From assembly GCF_017792025.1 (NCBI RefSeq), contig NZ_CP046956.1, forward strand, positions 2,480,001 to 2,544,000: a stretch of DNA of 64,000 nt. The letters run 5' to 3'. Positions 45,949 to 54,833 of the stretch are shown piece by piece; position 1 is the first letter of the stretch, and every line of letters starts with the position of its first letter. The position numbers and the translations under genes are program-made. This stretch comes from Sediminibacillus dalangtanensis (lineage in GTDB: Bacteria > Bacillota > Bacilli > Bacillales > Amphibacillaceae). Below the pieces are notes generated by a model. That model did not search any database, was not told the DNA's origin, and saw nothing but the letters and a program-made list of their open reading frames with translations.

Positions 45949-46629
45949 TTAAAGGTCAATCGATTCGCCCGGTTTAAGTGCTATACCCTTTCCAGGTTTT
46001 ACTTTCTCCGCAAATGCGTCCCCGTCCTGTTCGATCAATGGAAATGTATTATAGTGAACAGGCACGACCGTCTTCGCGTTGACCCACTCCGCAGCAACCA
46101 GCGCATCTTCCGGTCCCATGGTGAAATTATCGCCAATTGGCAGGAATGCAAGGTCAATTTCATTCCGCTCACCGATTAATTTCAAGTCAGAAAACAGACC
46201 CGTATCACCTGCGTGATAGATTGTTTTCCCTTCTACCGTCAACAAAATTCCAGCCGGCATCCCGGTATATATACTCTCGCCATTTTCATCCGTGAACGCA
46301 GAGCCATGAAAAGCCTGTGTAAGTTTGACCTTGCCAAAATCAAACAGATGAGCGCCGCCAATGTGCATCGGATGGGTATTCAATCCTCGTGATGACAAAT
46401 AGTTGGCCAATTCATTCGGAGCCACTACCAAAGATTCATTCCGTTTAGCAATATCGATGGTATCACCGACGTGGTCATTGTGACCATGCGTAAGTAAAAT
46501 GACATCGGCTTCCACACTGCTTGCATCAAGATCGGATGCTCCATTGCCCGTAATAAACGGATCAATAAAAATCGTATGCTTTTCCGTCACTACTTTCACA
46601 GCTGATTGACCATGGAAAGACACTTTCAT
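45949..46629 (-). CDS. ytkL: UPF0173 metallo-beta-lactamase-fold hydrolase
   Basis: 226 residues. Full metal set: HGQSAV near the N-terminus, [10 protein letters not shown] (HxHxDH), the distal His, [10 protein letters not shown] and [10 protein letters not shown]. Substrate unknown; these enzymes occur near polyamine and stress genes in bacilli. ATG at 46629 is chosen: the upstream in-frame GTG (46638) lies too close to GGAGGA. Confidence 0.9.
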   Translation of the reverse strand: MKVSFHGQSAVKVVTEKHTIFIDPFITGNGASDLDASSVEADVILLTHGHNDHVGDTIDIAKRNESLVVAPNELANYLSSRGLNTHPMHIGGAHLFDFGKVKLTQAFHGSAFTDENGESIYTGMPAGILLTVEGKTIYHAGDTGLFSDLKLIGERNEIDLAFLPIGDNFTMGPEDALVAAEWVNAKTVVPVHYNTFPLIEQDGDAFAEKVKPGKGIALKPGESIDL

Positions 46630-46713
46630 TTCTCTCACTCCTCCAATATTTTGATTAATTTCATCCTAGCAAGACAAAATGGTGTATTCAAATGTTATAC
46701 CTTTTTTTGCTTT

Positions 46714-48264
46714 TTAATAGTTCTCCCAGGCCCTTTCGTACTTTTGAATTAGATTTGGATCAATTAACGTATTCGGCTGTAATTCGGCTGTTTCCCCTTC
46801 CCCTTCTTCCATTGGGTTGTCTTCATCCTTGCCAAACTCTGTTAAACCAGGGAGCATGTCGGTAGTGAGGAATCGGACTGGTATAGTTATTGCCAGATCG
46901 TTTACATGGATCTCATTCCGGCTTCCCATGACGAATCCCCAATTTCCGAAACTGGGAACGTCAACATGAAAGTTTTCGACATTCAATCCAGTCGCAGCTA
47001 TCGTTTCGGATATGGTCCAGTACACTTCCCTGGCAAATACAGGACTGGTTGCCTGGACCATTAAGGCCCCCTCAGGCTGCAAATGATTTCGGGCAAGCGA
47101 ATAAAATTCTTTCGTATACAACTTATTTAAACTTTCATCATTCGGATCAGGAAGATCCACAAGGATTACATCAAACCAACGATCGGTATTCTCCAAAAAC
47201 TGAAATGCATCCTGATGAATGATTTCTACCTTTTCATCTTGCAATGATCCGTGGTTCAATTCCAACAAATGCGGTTCCTGTTCGGCAAGTTCGACAACTG
47301 CTGGGTCCAGATCTACCAGCGTGATATTTTCCACATCCTGATATTTCAGTACCTCTTTGGCAGCAATTCCATCACCACCACCTAAGATCAAGACATTCCG
47401 ATGCTCGTCCGCTTGTGCCATGGCTGGATGAACAAGCACTTCATGATAGCGGTATTCATCCGTGGAACTAAGCTGCAGTCCTCCGTTCAAATACAAGCGG
47501 GTATCGTTGCCGTCTTTCGTCAAGATAATCTTTTGATACTGACTTTCTTCCATATGGATAATAGGATCCTGGTAAAGCTTTTGTTCAAAGTTAAACGCCA
47601 TTTCCTCTCCAAACAAGAAGCCCAGCAGTAGCGTCACTAGTATGACACCGCCAATCACAAAGTGAACGGCTATACGGCTGATTTCTTTCCGAAAAAGCCA
47701 TAAAACAATAAGCGCGACCAACAGGTTGATACAGCCGACAAAAAATGCACTCTTCACCATGCCCAGTGCCGGGCGGAGAAAAAACACGAACAGAAGCCCC
47801 CCTATCAAGCCTCCTGCATAATCAGAAAACAATACACGGGCGGTACTTCGATTCAGGGCGACACCAATTTCGTTCGCTTTCCTGATTAAAATCGGCAGTT
47901 CCAGACCAGTCAATCCCCCCACGGTCAATGTAATGATATAAAGAAACAGTGCGTCGGATCCATCAGGAGAAAAAGCGGTGATTCCGAACATAGCAAAACT
48001 GGAAAAACCGCCGATCAACGCTACAAGAAATTCAATATAAACAAAAGCAATCAGTAAATGCTTCATCACTTTTTCACTTAAACTTGCCCCGATTCCCATT
48101 CCAGTCAAGAAAAAAGAGATGACCAATGTGTACTGCTTGACGCCATCTCCAAGGATATACGATCCGAGTGCACCAAATAGCACTTCGAACACAATTCCGC
48201 AAATCGACACAATTCCTGAAGCCCAGTAGATAAAATTACTTTGCCTGACAGCTTGTTGTTCCAA
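46714..48264 (-). CDS. membrane-anchored polyamine aminopropyltransferase-like protein
   Basis: 516 residues. The N-terminal half has about six or seven membrane spans (residues 10-210). The C-terminal half is a spermidine-synthase-type domain: YHEVLVHPAMAQA, the dcSAM loop LILGGGDGIAAKE, an acidic motif VDLDPAVVELA, and catalytic-loop VDLPDPNDESLNKLY. It ends in an acidic tail (EDNPMEEGEGETAEL). Probably transfers an aminopropyl group at the membrane face; substrate is unproven. It is the last gene of the PspA-centred cluster, with hairpins of the short spacer 48265-48359 before it. Confidence 0.8.
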   Translation of the reverse strand: MEQQAVRQSNFIYWASGIVSICGIVFEVLFGALGSYILGDGVKQYTLVISFFLTGMGIGASLSEKVMKHLLIAFVYIEFLVALIGGFSSFAMFGITAFSPDGSDALFLYIITLTVGGLTGLELPILIRKANEIGVALNRSTARVLFSDYAGGLIGGLLFVFFLRPALGMVKSAFFVGCINLLVALIVLWLFRKEISRIAVHFVIGGVILVTLLLGFLFGEEMAFNFEQKLYQDPIIHMEESQYQKIILTKDGNDTRLYLNGGLQLSSTDEYRYHEVLVHPAMAQADEHRNVLILGGGDGIAAKEVLKYQDVENITLVDLDPAVVELAEQEPHLLELNHGSLQDEKVEIIHQDAFQFLENTDRWFDVILVDLPDPNDESLNKLYTKEFYSLARNHLQPEGALMVQATSPVFAREVYWTISETIAATGLNVENFHVDVPSFGNWGFVMGSRNEIHVNDLAITIPVRFLTTDMLPGLTEFGKDEDNPMEEGEGETAELQPNTLIDPNLIQKYERAWENY

Positions 48265-48359
48265 TTAGATTCACTCCGTCTTTCCATAGTCTTTTGCAAA
48301 AATAAAGTTGGGCCTGACTTCTTTTACGTAAAGTCAGACCCATGTGATACAACTGGTAT

Positions 48360-48755
48360 TTATGTAATGGATGCCCCGATTACAAAAGCTAATCCAATAG
48401 AGACAGCCAGTGATACAATGCCGACTGCTGTATTATTTTCTTTAAGCTTTACTTCGACCGAAAATTTTCTGGTCAGCACTTCAAACACCAGATAAGCAAC
48501 AACTTGCAACACCACTCCATAAGCGCCCCAAATGACCGTTTCCCAAATGCTCACGCTATGATAAATGGCGAAAGCTAGTACAATACAGATACCGATTATC
48601 TTTCCTGAGACGGATAGTGCAACTGCAGCGTTCCCATTCTCGATTTCCTCCCAATCGCGATACTTTCTTGTCAATGTTTCAAAAACAGCCAGTCCGGCCA
48701 GCACAACCAATATAGCAATAATAAAATAAATAAACGTTGATATAAACGGACCCAT
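48360..48755 (-). CDS. DUF350 membrane protein
   Basis: 131 residues with four membrane spans in two repeated halves (VLAGLAVFETLTRKYRDW and YLVFEVLTRKFSVEVK each end a pair of spans). DUF350 proteins (YjfL-like) occur with PspA homologues and polyamine enzymes across bacteria; no biochemical role is established. It follows the DUF4247 gene by 20 bases. Confidence 0.85.
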   Translation of the reverse strand: MGPFISTFIYFIIAILVVLAGLAVFETLTRKYRDWEEIENGNAAVALSVSGKIIGICIVLAFAIYHSVSIWETVIWGAYGVVLQVVAYLVFEVLTRKFSVEVKLKENNTAVGIVSLAVSIGLAFVIGASIT

Positions 48756-48775
48756 TTCTTTCCCTCCTCTAAAAT

Positions 48776-49429
48776 TTATTTACCCGCACTCGCTCCACCG
48801 CCACGATAGGAAGACATACCCCTTTTCGTGTTCAATCCTCCGCGGTCACCCGTCGTATAGCCGCCATAACAGCCGCCACTTCGGCACTGGTCCATTCGAG
48901 ATTTCTCCCAGTTGGAAGTACCAAGCATTCTGTTCAACAGTAGAAAAGTAAAAAATCCATTCAAGTGATTGGGTGAATAATTGCTTCGCACAAATTGATC
49001 AGAAGCCACTTCGATCAACAACACATCCTGGTCTTCTTCACTAGGTTTGAAGGTGACAAAATAATCTGGATAAATCAATATTTGTTCGCCATCTTTTACC
49101 TCACTTTTTTCATCAGGTTTCTTTATACTTGAAACAAGCGAGATCAGCTGTTCCCTCTTAAACTGTCTGGTGGCATAGACATTCGCTTGAGCATCATCGC
49201 CTGTAACGACATCCAATAAATAAAAATTGTTGGCAAAAATGGCTTCGATGTCCTGATTGGAAGAAGCTTTCAACTGCTCCTCTATTTCCTGTCTATCCGG
49301 CTCGTCCGGAATTTCTTCTACGGACACCGATGGTTCTTCCTCCGTCCCTTGAAGCTGAGAAAGGCCGGATCCACAGGCAGTCAGCAATAAAACAAGTGAC
49401 AGCAAACAAACACCTAATATTTTGTGCAT
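48776..49429 (-). CDS. DUF4247 lipoprotein
   Basis: 217 residues. Lipoprotein signal with lipobox LLTAC (Cys19), an acidic linker (EEEPSVSVEEIPDEPDRQEIEEQL), a folded domain with QILIYPDYFVTFKP and a C-terminal Gly/Arg-rich tail with a possible Cys pair (QCRSGGCYGG). Exported and anchored in the membrane outer leaflet. A DUF4247 gene beside PspA and DUF350 is a recurrent arrangement. The site AAAGGAGG lies just upstream of the ATG at 49429. Confidence 0.8.
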   Translation of the reverse strand: MHKILGVCLLSLVLLLTACGSGLSQLQGTEEEPSVSVEEIPDEPDRQEIEEQLKASSNQDIEAIFANNFYLLDVVTGDDAQANVYATRQFKREQLISLVSSIKKPDEKSEVKDGEQILIYPDYFVTFKPSEEDQDVLLIEVASDQFVRSNYSPNHLNGFFTFLLLNRMLGTSNWEKSRMDQCRSGGCYGGYTTGDRGGLNTKRGMSSYRGGGASAGK

Positions 49430-49471
49430 AACGGAAGGTGTACCTCCTTTCTATATGGGAAGAAAAACCGC

Positions 49472-49510
49472 AAAAACCCTTGCAGCCTCTGGCAGGTACA
49501 AGGGTTTTTA
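49472..49510 (-). terminator. hairpin after pspA
   Basis: AAAAACCCTTG pairs with CAAGGGTTTTT on the minus strand. It may cut expression between pspA and the three distal genes of the cluster. Confidence 0.65.
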
Positions 49511-49561
49511 CTGGTGACTTCTTCACCTGTCTACTCCATCCCCTGGTCGTTACGGAAATAA

Positions 49562-50230
49562 TTATTCCTTGCCGAGTTTCTTTTTCAAGGCGGTTAATTC
49601 ATCATCTACACCGCTCTTTTCCAGACTTTCAAACTCATCATCAAGCGACTTACTTGATGCAGACAAATCGTCAGAAGTATCTGCCTCCGCTTCAAACTGC
49701 AGGACTTTTTCCTCCATGCGTTCAAATCCCCGTTTTGAATCGTCACTTCCTATCGAGGACATCGTCCGATTCATTTTTGTCCGGGTTTTTGCAGATTCGG
49801 CACGGGCCTTCAGCGAATCCTTTTTCAATTTCATCTGCTGGTATTCTTTTTTCATTTCATCCAGCTTATCGCGAAGCACCTGGGAATCATTTTTTGCCCT
49901 ATCCCAAGATTCTTTTAATGTATCAGCCTGTTCCTGCTGGTCTTTTTTATCTTCCAACGCACGACGGGCCAGATCCTCATTCCCTGCTTCAATCGCTTGC
50001 TCAGCCTGGCCTTGCCTTTTATCAACCAATGCCTGGGCGTCATCATATTTCCGTTTCAGCATCTTTTCATTAGCGATTTGTTTGGCAACCGAGCTTTCCA
50101 CTTCACGAATATCTGATTCCATGTCGCGCATGAACTGCTCCAGCATTTTTACTGGATCTTCCGCTTTATCCAACATGGAGTTCAGCTCCGAGTTTACGAT
50201 AGTACTAACGCGTTTAAACATTTTAAACAT
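49562..50230 (-). CDS. pspA: PspA/IM30 family envelope-stress protein
   Basis: 222 residues, almost entirely coiled-coil helix after an N-terminal amphipathic start MFKMFKRVSTIVNSELNSML with EDPVKMLEQFMRDMESDI. ESCRT-III-like PspA proteins form membrane-bound assemblies that stabilise damaged membranes. Site AAGGAGGACTTACCT. Seventeen bases after the DUF4178 gene, behind the sigW-type promoter, as expected from sigW control of B. subtilis pspA. Confidence 0.92.
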   Translation of the reverse strand: MFKMFKRVSTIVNSELNSMLDKAEDPVKMLEQFMRDMESDIREVESSVAKQIANEKMLKRKYDDAQALVDKRQGQAEQAIEAGNEDLARRALEDKKDQQEQADTLKESWDRAKNDSQVLRDKLDEMKKEYQQMKLKKDSLKARAESAKTRTKMNRTMSSIGSDDSKRGFERMEEKVLQFEAEADTSDDLSASSKSLDDEFESLEKSGVDDELTALKKKLGKE

Positions 50231-50247
50231 AGGTAAGTCCTCCTTTA

Positions 50248-50757
50248 TTATATGGAACCTGCAATGATTTTAATTTCATAAGGGGCAATTTCATACCCGT
50301 AACTGGCTTCAATTTCGCTTCCCCAGTCCTCTAGGCTAAGATAATGCTCTTCCGCTTCATCATAGTATTCAGCATATTGAATCTGCCTGCCGTTTATGTT
50401 TCTGCTCCTGCCTTCACCTACCACCCTTGCTTCTCCCTGCTCATCAAGGTAGTAAATGGAATCCTGATAAGTCAGTTGTTTTGGAAAAGGTTTGGACACA
50501 GGAAGATTCACCGATTGATAAATACCAAGCTCCAGCTGTTCATCCATTTCTGCAGATAGCCATATGGTATTTTTCCCCTCGAGGAGCTGGTATCCGAACC
50601 ACTCATAACTGTCCTGACGATAAGTGATCTTTCCGACCACCTCATAGTCAACGAGATCGTAGGTGACAATATCGCCTACCTCTATCGACAAGGGAGATCG
50701 TTCCTTTATTTCTGGTTTTTTTGGATCTTTTTGAAACAGTTTCGAAAATAGTCCCAC
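50248..50757 (-). CDS. DUF4178 protein
   Basis: 169 residues, no membrane span. N-terminal basic residues MGLFSKLFQKDPKKPEIKER then the beta-rich DUF4178 domain (GDIVTYDLVDYEVVGKITYRQDSYEWFGYQLLEG, with IWLSAEMDEQLELGIY given separately). Found with PspA in many bacteria. First gene of the cluster, right after the sigW-type promoter at 50.8 kb. Biochemical role unknown. Confidence 0.8.
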   Translation of the reverse strand: MGLFSKLFQKDPKKPEIKERSPLSIEVGDIVTYDLVDYEVVGKITYRQDSYEWFGYQLLEGKNTIWLSAEMDEQLELGIYQSVNLPVSKPFPKQLTYQDSIYYLDEQGEARVVGEGRSRNINGRQIQYAEYYDEAEEHYLSLEDWGSEIEASYGYEIAPYEIKIIAGSI

Positions 50758-50802
50758 TGGTTCACCTCATCTTTCCAAGAAAATTCCTTGTATATTCCTG
50801 TT

Positions 50803-50829
50803 TACGAATCAAATACCCCTTAGGTTTCA
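50803..50829 (-). promoter_or_regulatory. sigma-W type promoter of the DUF4178-pspA cluster
   Basis: TGAAAC (50829-50824), 17-base spacer, CGTA (50806-50803) on the minus strand. Same architecture as the ysdB promoter at 891-917. Places the PspA cluster in the envelope-stress regulon, in keeping with sigW control of PspA in B. subtilis. Confidence 0.85.
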
Positions 50830-50978
50830 ATTCTTTTTATATTTTTCTTTTCTACATTATTTATGGTAACAAAATTCCCGCTAAAAAGATATTTCATTCT
50901 TCTTGTCCGGCTATTATTGTCATTATCCCAGGCCAGTTTGTTATACTAATAAAAGACAAGGAAAGGTGGAAGAAAATA

Positions 50979-52073
50979 ATGGAACGATTGCAGAAGTTGA
51001 TTCAAAAACTCAAACAGCAAAATTTCGATAGCGCCCTGGTAACCTCCAAGGCAAATGTTTACTATCTAAGCGGTCATTATACCGATCCACACGAACGGCT
51101 GGTAGCCCTCTACACAGGTATCGACGGAGATCCGTTGTTCATACTTCCGGAAATGGAAAAAGAAGACGCCATCACATCTGGTTGGAAAGGGGATTTTCTC
51201 ACCTACAAGGATCAGGACAATCCCTGGGAGCTATTCAAGGAATACTTAACAAAGCAAAATAAAACACCCGATTCCATCGCCATTGAAAAAGAGGATTTCT
51301 CCGTTTCCCGATTTGAACAATTGCAGCGAACGGTTCCAGGGGCTGAAATTGTGGACGGGACTGAGATACTGGCCGGTTTGCGAGTGATTAAGGACAAAAA
51401 AGAATATACCATCCTTAAACAAGCTGCAGATTTAGCAGACTTCGGCGTCAAAACAGGCGTGGAGGCTATCCAGGAAGGTGTTTCTGAGATGGAAATCCTG
51501 GCCAAAATCGAGTTTGAACTAAAAAAACAAGGTGTCAGAGAGATGTCTTTCTCCACTATGGTGTTGTCCGGCAAAAAAACTGCATCTCCCCACGGAACAC
51601 CTGGTCAGGATAAAATTGCAGCAGGTGATCTTGTTCTGTTTGATCTTGGTGTCGTATTTGGAGGATATTGCTCCGATATTACCAGAACAGTTGCATATAA
51701 ACAGATAGATCCAGAACAAGAAAAAATCTATCAAACCGTCTTGAAGGCACAGGAAAAGGCGATTGATGCTGCTGTAATTGGAGATGCCGCCGGGTCAATG
51801 GATCGAGTCGCTCGAGAGCATATTGCACGAGAGGGGTATGGGGAATATTTCACCCATCGGATCGGTCACGGAATCGGTGTCGATGTGCATGAGTACCCAT
51901 CGCTCACTTCTGAAAATGATTTAACCTTAAAAGAAGGAATGAGCTTTACGCTGGAGCCTGGAATATATGTGCCCGGAGTGGGCGGAGTCCGGATTGAAGA
52001 TGAAGTATTCTTGACCAAAAAGGGTCCAGAACTGCTGACAAGCTATCCGAAAACGTTGCAGATTATCGAATAA
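50979..52073 (+). CDS. M24 family Xaa-Pro dipeptidase/aminopeptidase
   Basis: 364 residues. N-terminal creatinase-like domain (1-125), C-terminal pita-bread domain with metal ligands: Asp in LVLFDLGVVFGGYCSDITR (two Asp), His in HRIGHGIGVDVHE, Glu in LEPGIYVPGVGG and Glu in VRIEDEVFL. Cleaves Xaa-Pro bonds. ATG at 50979 is chosen because GGTGGAAGAAAATA precedes it; the frame continues upstream for 86 codons through non-coding sequence. Divergent from the DUF4178-pspA cluster. Confidence 0.92.
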   Translation: MERLQKLIQKLKQQNFDSALVTSKANVYYLSGHYTDPHERLVALYTGIDGDPLFILPEMEKEDAITSGWKGDFLTYKDQDNPWELFKEYLTKQNKTPDSIAIEKEDFSVSRFEQLQRTVPGAEIVDGTEILAGLRVIKDKKEYTILKQAADLADFGVKTGVEAIQEGVSEMEILAKIEFELKKQGVREMSFSTMVLSGKKTASPHGTPGQDKIAAGDLVLFDLGVVFGGYCSDITRTVAYKQIDPEQEKIYQTVLKAQEKAIDAAVIGDAAGSMDRVAREHIAREGYGEYFTHRIGHGIGVDVHEYPSLTSENDLTLKEGMSFTLEPGIYVPGVGGVRIEDEVFLTKKGPELLTSYPKTLQIIE

Positions 52074-52082
52074 GAACAGAAA

Positions 52083-52175
52083 TGGCTGGACAAAAACATA
52101 GTGCCAAAGCTAAACCGAACGATGATTCGAATCGTTCGGTTTTCATTTTGGTCACGATGCTTTTATCCCAGGCTC
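52083..52175. repeat. dispersed palindromic repeat, compact copy
   Basis: GGCTGGACAAAAACATAGTG and the inverted arm CACGATGCTTTTATCCCAGG enclose the inner stem AACCGAACGAT/ATCGTTCGGTT. The unit is almost one hairpin of about 90 nt. It lies between convergent pepQ-like and ald genes and probably terminates both. It is the short form of the longer repeats at 55.8 and 61.4 kb. Confidence 0.7.
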
Positions 52176-52249
52176 TTTTAGTGGTAGAAACATTATTGAG
52201 TCTGCGAATTTTTACGAGGTATGAATTCGGACCTATTCCATTTCTGCTA

Positions 52250-53371
52250 TCAACTGTCTTGTAATATGCTATCGACTTCAGCATAGTCTAACTTATGGGC
52301 TTCAGCCACTGCTTTGTACGTAACAAAACCATCTAACGTATTGATACCTTTCAAGAGCGCTTTGTTATCTGTACAAGCCTTCCGATATCCCTTGTTCGCC
52401 AGTTGCAATGCATAAGGTACCGTGACATTCGTCAGACCGATTGTAGATGTACGCGGTACGGCTCCAGGCATATTGGCTACTGCATAATGCAGAACACCGT
52501 GCCTGTTATAAGTAGGATCATCATGAGTAGTTATTCGATCAGTCGTTTCAAAAATCCCTCCCTGATCGATGGCCACATCTACAATCACCGAGCCCTCCCG
52601 CATCGATTTGATCATCTCCTCGCTAACCAGCTTCGGTGCTTTGGCACCCGGAATCAGTACGGCCCCAATGACCAAATCAGATTCCTCCAATGCTTCTGCG
52701 ATATTCAACGGATTGGACATGAATGTATTGATGGTCGATCCAAAGATATCATCGAGCTGGCGAAGACGCTCAGGATTCAAGTCGATGATGGTGACATCAG
52801 CACCCAGGCCGACTGCTATTTTGGCTGCATTTGTTCCGACTACTCCACCGCCTATGATGGTCACTTTTCCTCTTCTCACTCCAGGAATCCCAGAAAGGAG
52901 CACACCTCTTCCGCCTTTTGGCTTTTCAAGAAATTGAGCCCCGATTTGAGAAGCCATGCGTCCTGCTACCTCACTCATGGGAGTCAAAAGTGGTAACGAA
53001 CCATTATCAAGCTGGACTGTCTCGTAAGCAATCGATACCACTTTATTGTCAATCAACGCCTTGGTCAATTCCGGTTCCGGGGCCAAATGCAAATAGGTGA
53101 ACAGGATTAGCCCTTCATAAAAGAACTTATATTCTTCCGAAAGCGGTTCCTTTACCTTCATGACCATCTCCTGTTGCCATGCTTCTCCGGCAGTAGAAAC
53201 GATTTCTGCTCCAGCAGCAATGTACTGTTCATCGGTAAAACCAGAGCCCAGACCGGCTCCGGTTTCCACGAACACTCGATGACCAGCTCTTTCAAGTGTT
53301 ACAACCCCAGCAGGCGTCATCGCCACACGGTTTTCATTGTTTTTAATCTCTCTAGGTACTCCGATATTCAT
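52250..53371 (-). CDS. ald: alanine dehydrogenase
   Basis: 373 residues. Oxidatively deaminates alanine to pyruvate with NAD. Seen: [44 protein letters not shown] with the pyruvate-binding Lys/His, [24 protein letters not shown], and NAD site [30 protein letters not shown]. Used for alanine catabolism and, in B. subtilis, for sporulation. Full length; monocistronic. Confidence 0.96.
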   Translation of the reverse strand: MNIGVPREIKNNENRVAMTPAGVVTLERAGHRVFVETGAGLGSGFTDEQYIAAGAEIVSTAGEAWQQEMVMKVKEPLSEEYKFFYEGLILFTYLHLAPEPELTKALIDNKVVSIAYETVQLDNGSLPLLTPMSEVAGRMASQIGAQFLEKPKGGRGVLLSGIPGVRRGKVTIIGGGVVGTNAAKIAVGLGADVTIIDLNPERLRQLDDIFGSTINTFMSNPLNIAEALEESDLVIGAVLIPGAKAPKLVSEEMIKSMREGSVIVDVAIDQGGIFETTDRITTHDDPTYNRHGVLHYAVANMPGAVPRTSTIGLTNVTVPYALQLANKGYRKACTDNKALLKGINTLDGFVTYKAVAEAHKLDYAEVDSILQDS

Positions 53372-53437
53372 TTGTCATCCCTCCAAATAGTCTGTATTCC
53401 TTGCAGGATTTTTTGTTATGTATGGAAAGAACACCCT

Positions 53438-54190
53438 TCACCGATATCGGTGAATGACATCCAAACCGCCTGTGACTTCAAAAACAGAACCCGTAATCAT
53501 GTCGGAGTCTTTCTCGCAAAGAAATAAAATGGACCTGGCAATATCCTCTCCCGTTCCGGATCTGCCTATCGGCGTCTTTTCATCGGGTATTTTACGACTT
53601 TCCTCAATACCTGCTTCCTTCATGTCACCAGTAATATTACCCGGGCATACCATATTAGAAGTAATTCCATATTCTGCTTCTTCATATGCAATGGATTTGG
53701 TCAAGGATACTAAACCAACCTTTGCGGCTGCAAAGGCCGAACGATATAACCATCCGGTTGCTGTGTTGGCGCCCTGAAACCCGTAATTGATCACCCGACC
53801 GAAGTTCTGCTCACGCATCCTTGGGATGGTAAGTTTTAATAGATGAAAAACAGAATCAAGATTCCCTTTCATCATAGCATCCCATTCTTCCTGTGAATAG
53901 TCCATTAATTTCTTTCTTTCAAATATGTAGGGGCCGGCATTGTTGATTAAGTAATCAATTGTTCCGTATTTAGTCATCGCTTGTTTTACTAGTCCTTGCA
54001 AATCTTTTTTGCAGGTTACATCCGCTTGAACAATATGTAAAGGATCGTTTTTATGTAACGCAGCCAATGCGTCTGCTTTCGCATCATCTTTCCAATAGGT
54101 AGCAGTGACTTGGTGTCCAGCCTGCAAAAAAGCTTCTGTCACTTTTCTGCCCAAGCCTTTTGTTCCAGCAGTTATAAGTGCATGTCCCAC
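53438..54190 (-). CDS. ytkK: SDR-family protein YtkK with altered catalytic residues
   Basis: 250 residues from GTG 54190, which follows GGAGG by eight bases; the ATG at 54205 overlaps it. NAD(P)-binding ITAGTKGLGRK (TGxxxGxG variant), Asn in YLINNAGPY. The usual Tyr-xxx-Lys reads FAAAK here, so the catalytic Tyr is Phe; the Ser of the triad is replaced in GRVINYGFQGAN. A role in reduction is doubtful; it may act as a binding or structural protein. Located between ald and uspA, as in B. subtilis. Confidence 0.85.
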   Translation of the reverse strand: MGHALITAGTKGLGRKVTEAFLQAGHQVTATYWKDDAKADALAALHKNDPLHIVQADVTCKKDLQGLVKQAMTKYGTIDYLINNAGPYIFERKKLMDYSQEEWDAMMKGNLDSVFHLLKLTIPRMREQNFGRVINYGFQGANTATGWLYRSAFAAAKVGLVSLTKSIAYEEAEYGITSNMVCPGNITGDMKEAGIEESRKIPDEKTPIGRSGTGEDIARSILFLCEKDSDMITGSVFEVTGGLDVIHRYR

Positions 54191-54307
54191 ACTTTGCACC
54201 TCCATATCGATTGAATCTTTTATCTAATCCATCTTTATCCTATCTTAATAGGAGCAAAAATTCTATTTTCACGTATTTAGTCCAATCTATCTGGGAAGTT
54301 GCGACCA

Positions 54308-54316
54308 TGGTATAAT
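54308..54316 (+). promoter_or_regulatory. extended -10 promoter of the UspA gene
   Basis: TG-G-TATAAT immediately upstream of the site AAAGGAG and the ATG; no good -35 at 17 bases, typical of extended -10 promoters. Alternative sigB-like pairing was weak. Confidence 0.5.
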
Positions 54317-54347
54317 AGAATAAAGAAGTAGAAAGGAGTCTTTTTCT

Positions 54348-54788
54348 ATGGAGTTTGAATACAAGCATATTGTAGCAGCTGTCGATGGTTCAAAAGCTGC
54401 AGAACTCGCCTTTAACAAAGCAGTTGACATTGCTAAAAGGAACCACGCCCGGCTGATCCTCGCTCATGTCATTGATCATCGGACCTTCGCCACGGCTGAA
54501 GCGTATGATCGATTGTTGGCGGAACGAGCGGAAACTTATGCCAACGAACTGTTGAACGGCTATCGGGAAAAAGCTGAAAGAGCTGGTGTGAACCATATTG
54601 TTAGCGACATAGAATACGGATCTCCTAAAATCAAAATCGCCAAAGATATCGCCAAAAAACATGATGCTGACTTAATTATCTGCGGTGCCACCGGTATGAA
54701 TGCTGTGGAAAGATTCCTCATCGGCAGTGTTTCCGAAAGTGTCACTCGTTATGCTTCGTGTGATGTTTTAGTAGTTAGAAGCGAATAA
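54348..54788 (+). CDS. universal stress protein UspA family
   Basis: 146 residues. The ATP-binding type core is present: VAAVDGSKAAELAFNKAV (residues 10-27), and the C-terminal GATGMNAVERFLIGSVSESVTRYASCDVLVVR with G-2x-G-9x-G(S/T) spacing. Stress protein of unknown partner. Convergent with the EcsC gene. Confidence 0.92.
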   Translation: MEFEYKHIVAAVDGSKAAELAFNKAVDIAKRNHARLILAHVIDHRTFATAEAYDRLLAERAETYANELLNGYREKAERAGVNHIVSDIEYGSPKIKIAKDIAKKHDADLIICGATGMNAVERFLIGSVSESVTRYASCDVLVVRSE

Positions 54789-54833
54789 ATAGAAAAGGCC
54801 TATCCTCCGTAACCAGGGGATAGGCTATAACAG

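Noticed and set aside
50721..50978. Extended N-terminus of the M24 peptidase
   Set aside because: The 86 extra codons run through the sigW promoter and lack a start site; the ATG at 50979 has a good ribosome site and matches the family start.
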